Shown one piece after another: positions 62,980-64,000 of a stretch of DNA of 64,000 bases. The stretch comes from an uncultured Pirellulaceae bacterium (GTDB taxonomy: Bacteria; Planctomycetota; Planctomycetia; Pirellulales; Pirellulaceae). The notes under the pieces are model-generated. The model did no database searches, was not told the origin of the DNA, and saw only the letters and a list, made by a program, of their open reading frames with translations. The DNA is taken from assembly GCA_938091115.1 (NCBI GenBank), contig CALKNI010000147.1:1-64000 (forward strand), in the 5' to 3' direction. Positions within the stretch are counted from its first letter, which is position 1. Each line of letters opens with the position of its first letter. Position numbers and translations under genes: made by a program.

Positions 62980-64000
62980 CTATTTTTTATGGCGCAACGC
63001 GTTGTCTAGCTCGGAATAAACTTCTTGGTCCGAAAATCCCGTTTGGGACAGTTTTGCGGCAGCGTCTTGGAGTGAGTGTCGTTTGGACGGGCTTTGGGCA
63101 ATTTGTACAAGGCAGTCGATCCACTCTTCGGATGCGTTGCAAACCATCACAGACCCACCAGATTGAACCGCAAGGCCGTCCATTCCCATGCTTGTTGTGA
63201 CCAGCGGCTTTCCAAAAAAGATAGCCTCACAGTTTTTAATTTTAAGACCTGTGCCAAATTCTACTGGATTAATTACGACATCAATTTGATGGTAAAACTC
63301 TGCCAATTCACTAACGCAGCCAATGCTTGTGATGTTGTTGTGTTCCCGCAGGCGATTCGAAGAGTCGGCAGAAATTGCCTCACAAATTAGGCCGGCAATA
63401 ACCAAGCGAATATTGCATCGTTCAGAGATTTTTTTCCATGATTGGCTGATGAAATTATTCAATGACAAGAAGTTAGATTGGTTGGCGGAAGCGAGGTATC
63501 CAACGGTGAGAACTTCTTCAGTTCCTCTTGGTTTTTTCTGTGAAGAGAGTTGCGGGGGAGAATGACCGCAAACTAAGACGTTCTGTTCCGGGGCTAGATC
63601 GCGAAAGAGCTTGGCTTCTTCATCTTGTATCGCGATTACCGTGTCGAATCCTTGGATTGCCTCGGTTTCTTCCTCCGGGCTGATGTTGAGCCAGTGAACC
63701 AGTCCCCGTTCAAGAAACTGTCTGTTGCGAATATGGAGGATATCGTGAGTGTCGAGAAGGCAATGGATGCTGTTTCGTTGGCTCGCAGTTAAGGCTTCTA
63801 AAAGATAGCTGAGTTTAACGTATTCGATGATGATTGAATCGGGTGCGAAGGAACGAACTGAATCCTGAAAGGCATTGATCGCCCAGGGCCACCGATAATC
63901 ATCGAGTGTGGTTGTGTTTTTATTTGCAGACTGGGCAGGTGACGATTGATGTTTTTCAAAACGATGTTTTATCGCTTTTAGGTACCACGAAATTTTCTTA
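62980..64000 (-). CDS. Glycosyltransferase family 4-like protein, 5' end outside window
   Basis: The ORF track lists only the C-terminal 162 residues (start 63468, a TTG inside the protein). Reading on upstream, the same frame stays open to the window edge: VLTVGYLASANQSNFL, NVLVCGHSP, DTVIAIQDEEAKLFRDLAPE and DILHIRNRQFLERGLVHWL all appear. That gives at least 340 residues. Near the C-terminus: CVSELAEFYHQIDVVINP, FGTGLKIKNCEAIFFGKPLV (typical for GT4/group 1) and TTSMGMDGLAV. It is the first cluster gene on the right; its start lies beyond base 64000. Confidence 0.8.
   Translation of the reverse strand, partial: KKISWYLKAIKHRFEKHQSSPAQSANKNTTTLDDYRWPWAINAFQDSVRSFAPDSIIIEYVKLSYLLEALTASQRNSIHCLLDTHDILHIRNRQFLERGLVHWLNISPEEETEAIQGFDTVIAIQDEEAKLFRDLAPEQNVLVCGHSPPQLSSQKKPRGTEEVLTVGYLASANQSNFLSLNNFISQSWKKISERCNIRLVIAGLICEAISADSSNRLREHNNITSIGCVSELAEFYHQIDVVINPVEFGTGLKIKNCEAIFFGKPLVTTSMGMDGLAVQSGGSVMVCNASEEWIDCLVQIAQSPSKRHSLQDAAAKLSQTGFSDQEVYSELDNALRHKK

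Noticed and set aside
1-64000. UGA decoded as tryptophan genome-wide
   Set aside because: Normal genes such as dnaX and ybaB end at TGA with full-length products, so TGA is a stop here.
1-64000. tRNA genes, CRISPR arrays and insertion sequences
   Set aside because: Searched by eye for T-loop motifs, regular repeats and transposase motifs; none found that could be supported.

Overview
The window looks like a chromosomal segment of a planctomycete, most likely a Pirellulaceae-type member of the Planctomycetota with moderate GC. Evidence is the set of families typical of that group: a DUF1501 protein with a twin-arginine leader next to a DUF1549/DUF1553 protein, a DUF1559 pseudopilin-like protein, a DUF2330 protein, a zinc-ribbon SpoVG variant, a short MnmE-like GTPase and LpxI/LpxD lipid A genes. 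No tRNA, rRNA, CRISPR array, insertion sequence or prophage was recognised. I cannot place the species.

Layout, left to right. 1-5.5 kb: a TGA-interrupted reading frame, a large DUF2330-HEAT exported protein, an HtrA-type protease, and a decayed region with a second TGA-interrupted frame. 5.5-10.8 kb: SRP RNA, dnaX, ybaB, recR (same order as in Firmicutes), then rpoN. 11-18.7 kb: one plus-strand operon-like run RDD, SpoIIM-like, unknown membrane protein, DUF4129, DUF4350, MoxR ATPase, DUF58. 18.7-25.6 kb: minus-strand rpmA, obgE, coaX, mnmE-like; a secreted unknown; ispE with SpoVG. 26-34.5 kb: DUF368 transporter, ATP-grasp ligase, an LplT-PlsC-acyl-ACP-synthetase fusion and STAS/anti-sigma-kinase genes. 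34.5-48 kb: an esterase, xthA, dprA, glgX, purM, a DsbD pair and lpxI/lpxD. 48-57 kb: the DUF1501/DUF1549 pair, a GGQ release-factor-like protein, a Ser/Thr kinase, a PhyH dioxygenase and aroB. 57-64 kb: a glycosyltransferase cluster with a DUF1559 protein, running off the right edge.

The most striking observation is the DsbD gene at 41814-44402. The ORF track stops it at 42096 on a TGA, but the frame continues for 93 residues and supplies the missing half of a C-terminal thioredoxin domain. The TGA sits exactly where the first cysteine of the W-C-x-x-C-K active site belongs (W-TGA-P-T-C-K), and a 7-bp hairpin with a GU-containing loop lies about 25 nt downstream. This reads as a selenocysteine-containing DsbD with a bacterial SECIS element. 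The selenocysteine machinery itself is not in the window.

Other recoding or start anomalies: dnaX carries an A9-G slippery run behind an SD-like AGGAAG, with stop codons in both alternative frames within five codons; the predicted short product (about 429 aa) and long product (644 aa) match the E. coli gamma/tau lengths closely. dprA has no ATG/GTG/TTG upstream of its N-terminal domain and seems to start at an ATC behind GAGGAG. All functional assignments come from motif recognition by eye, not from database searches.
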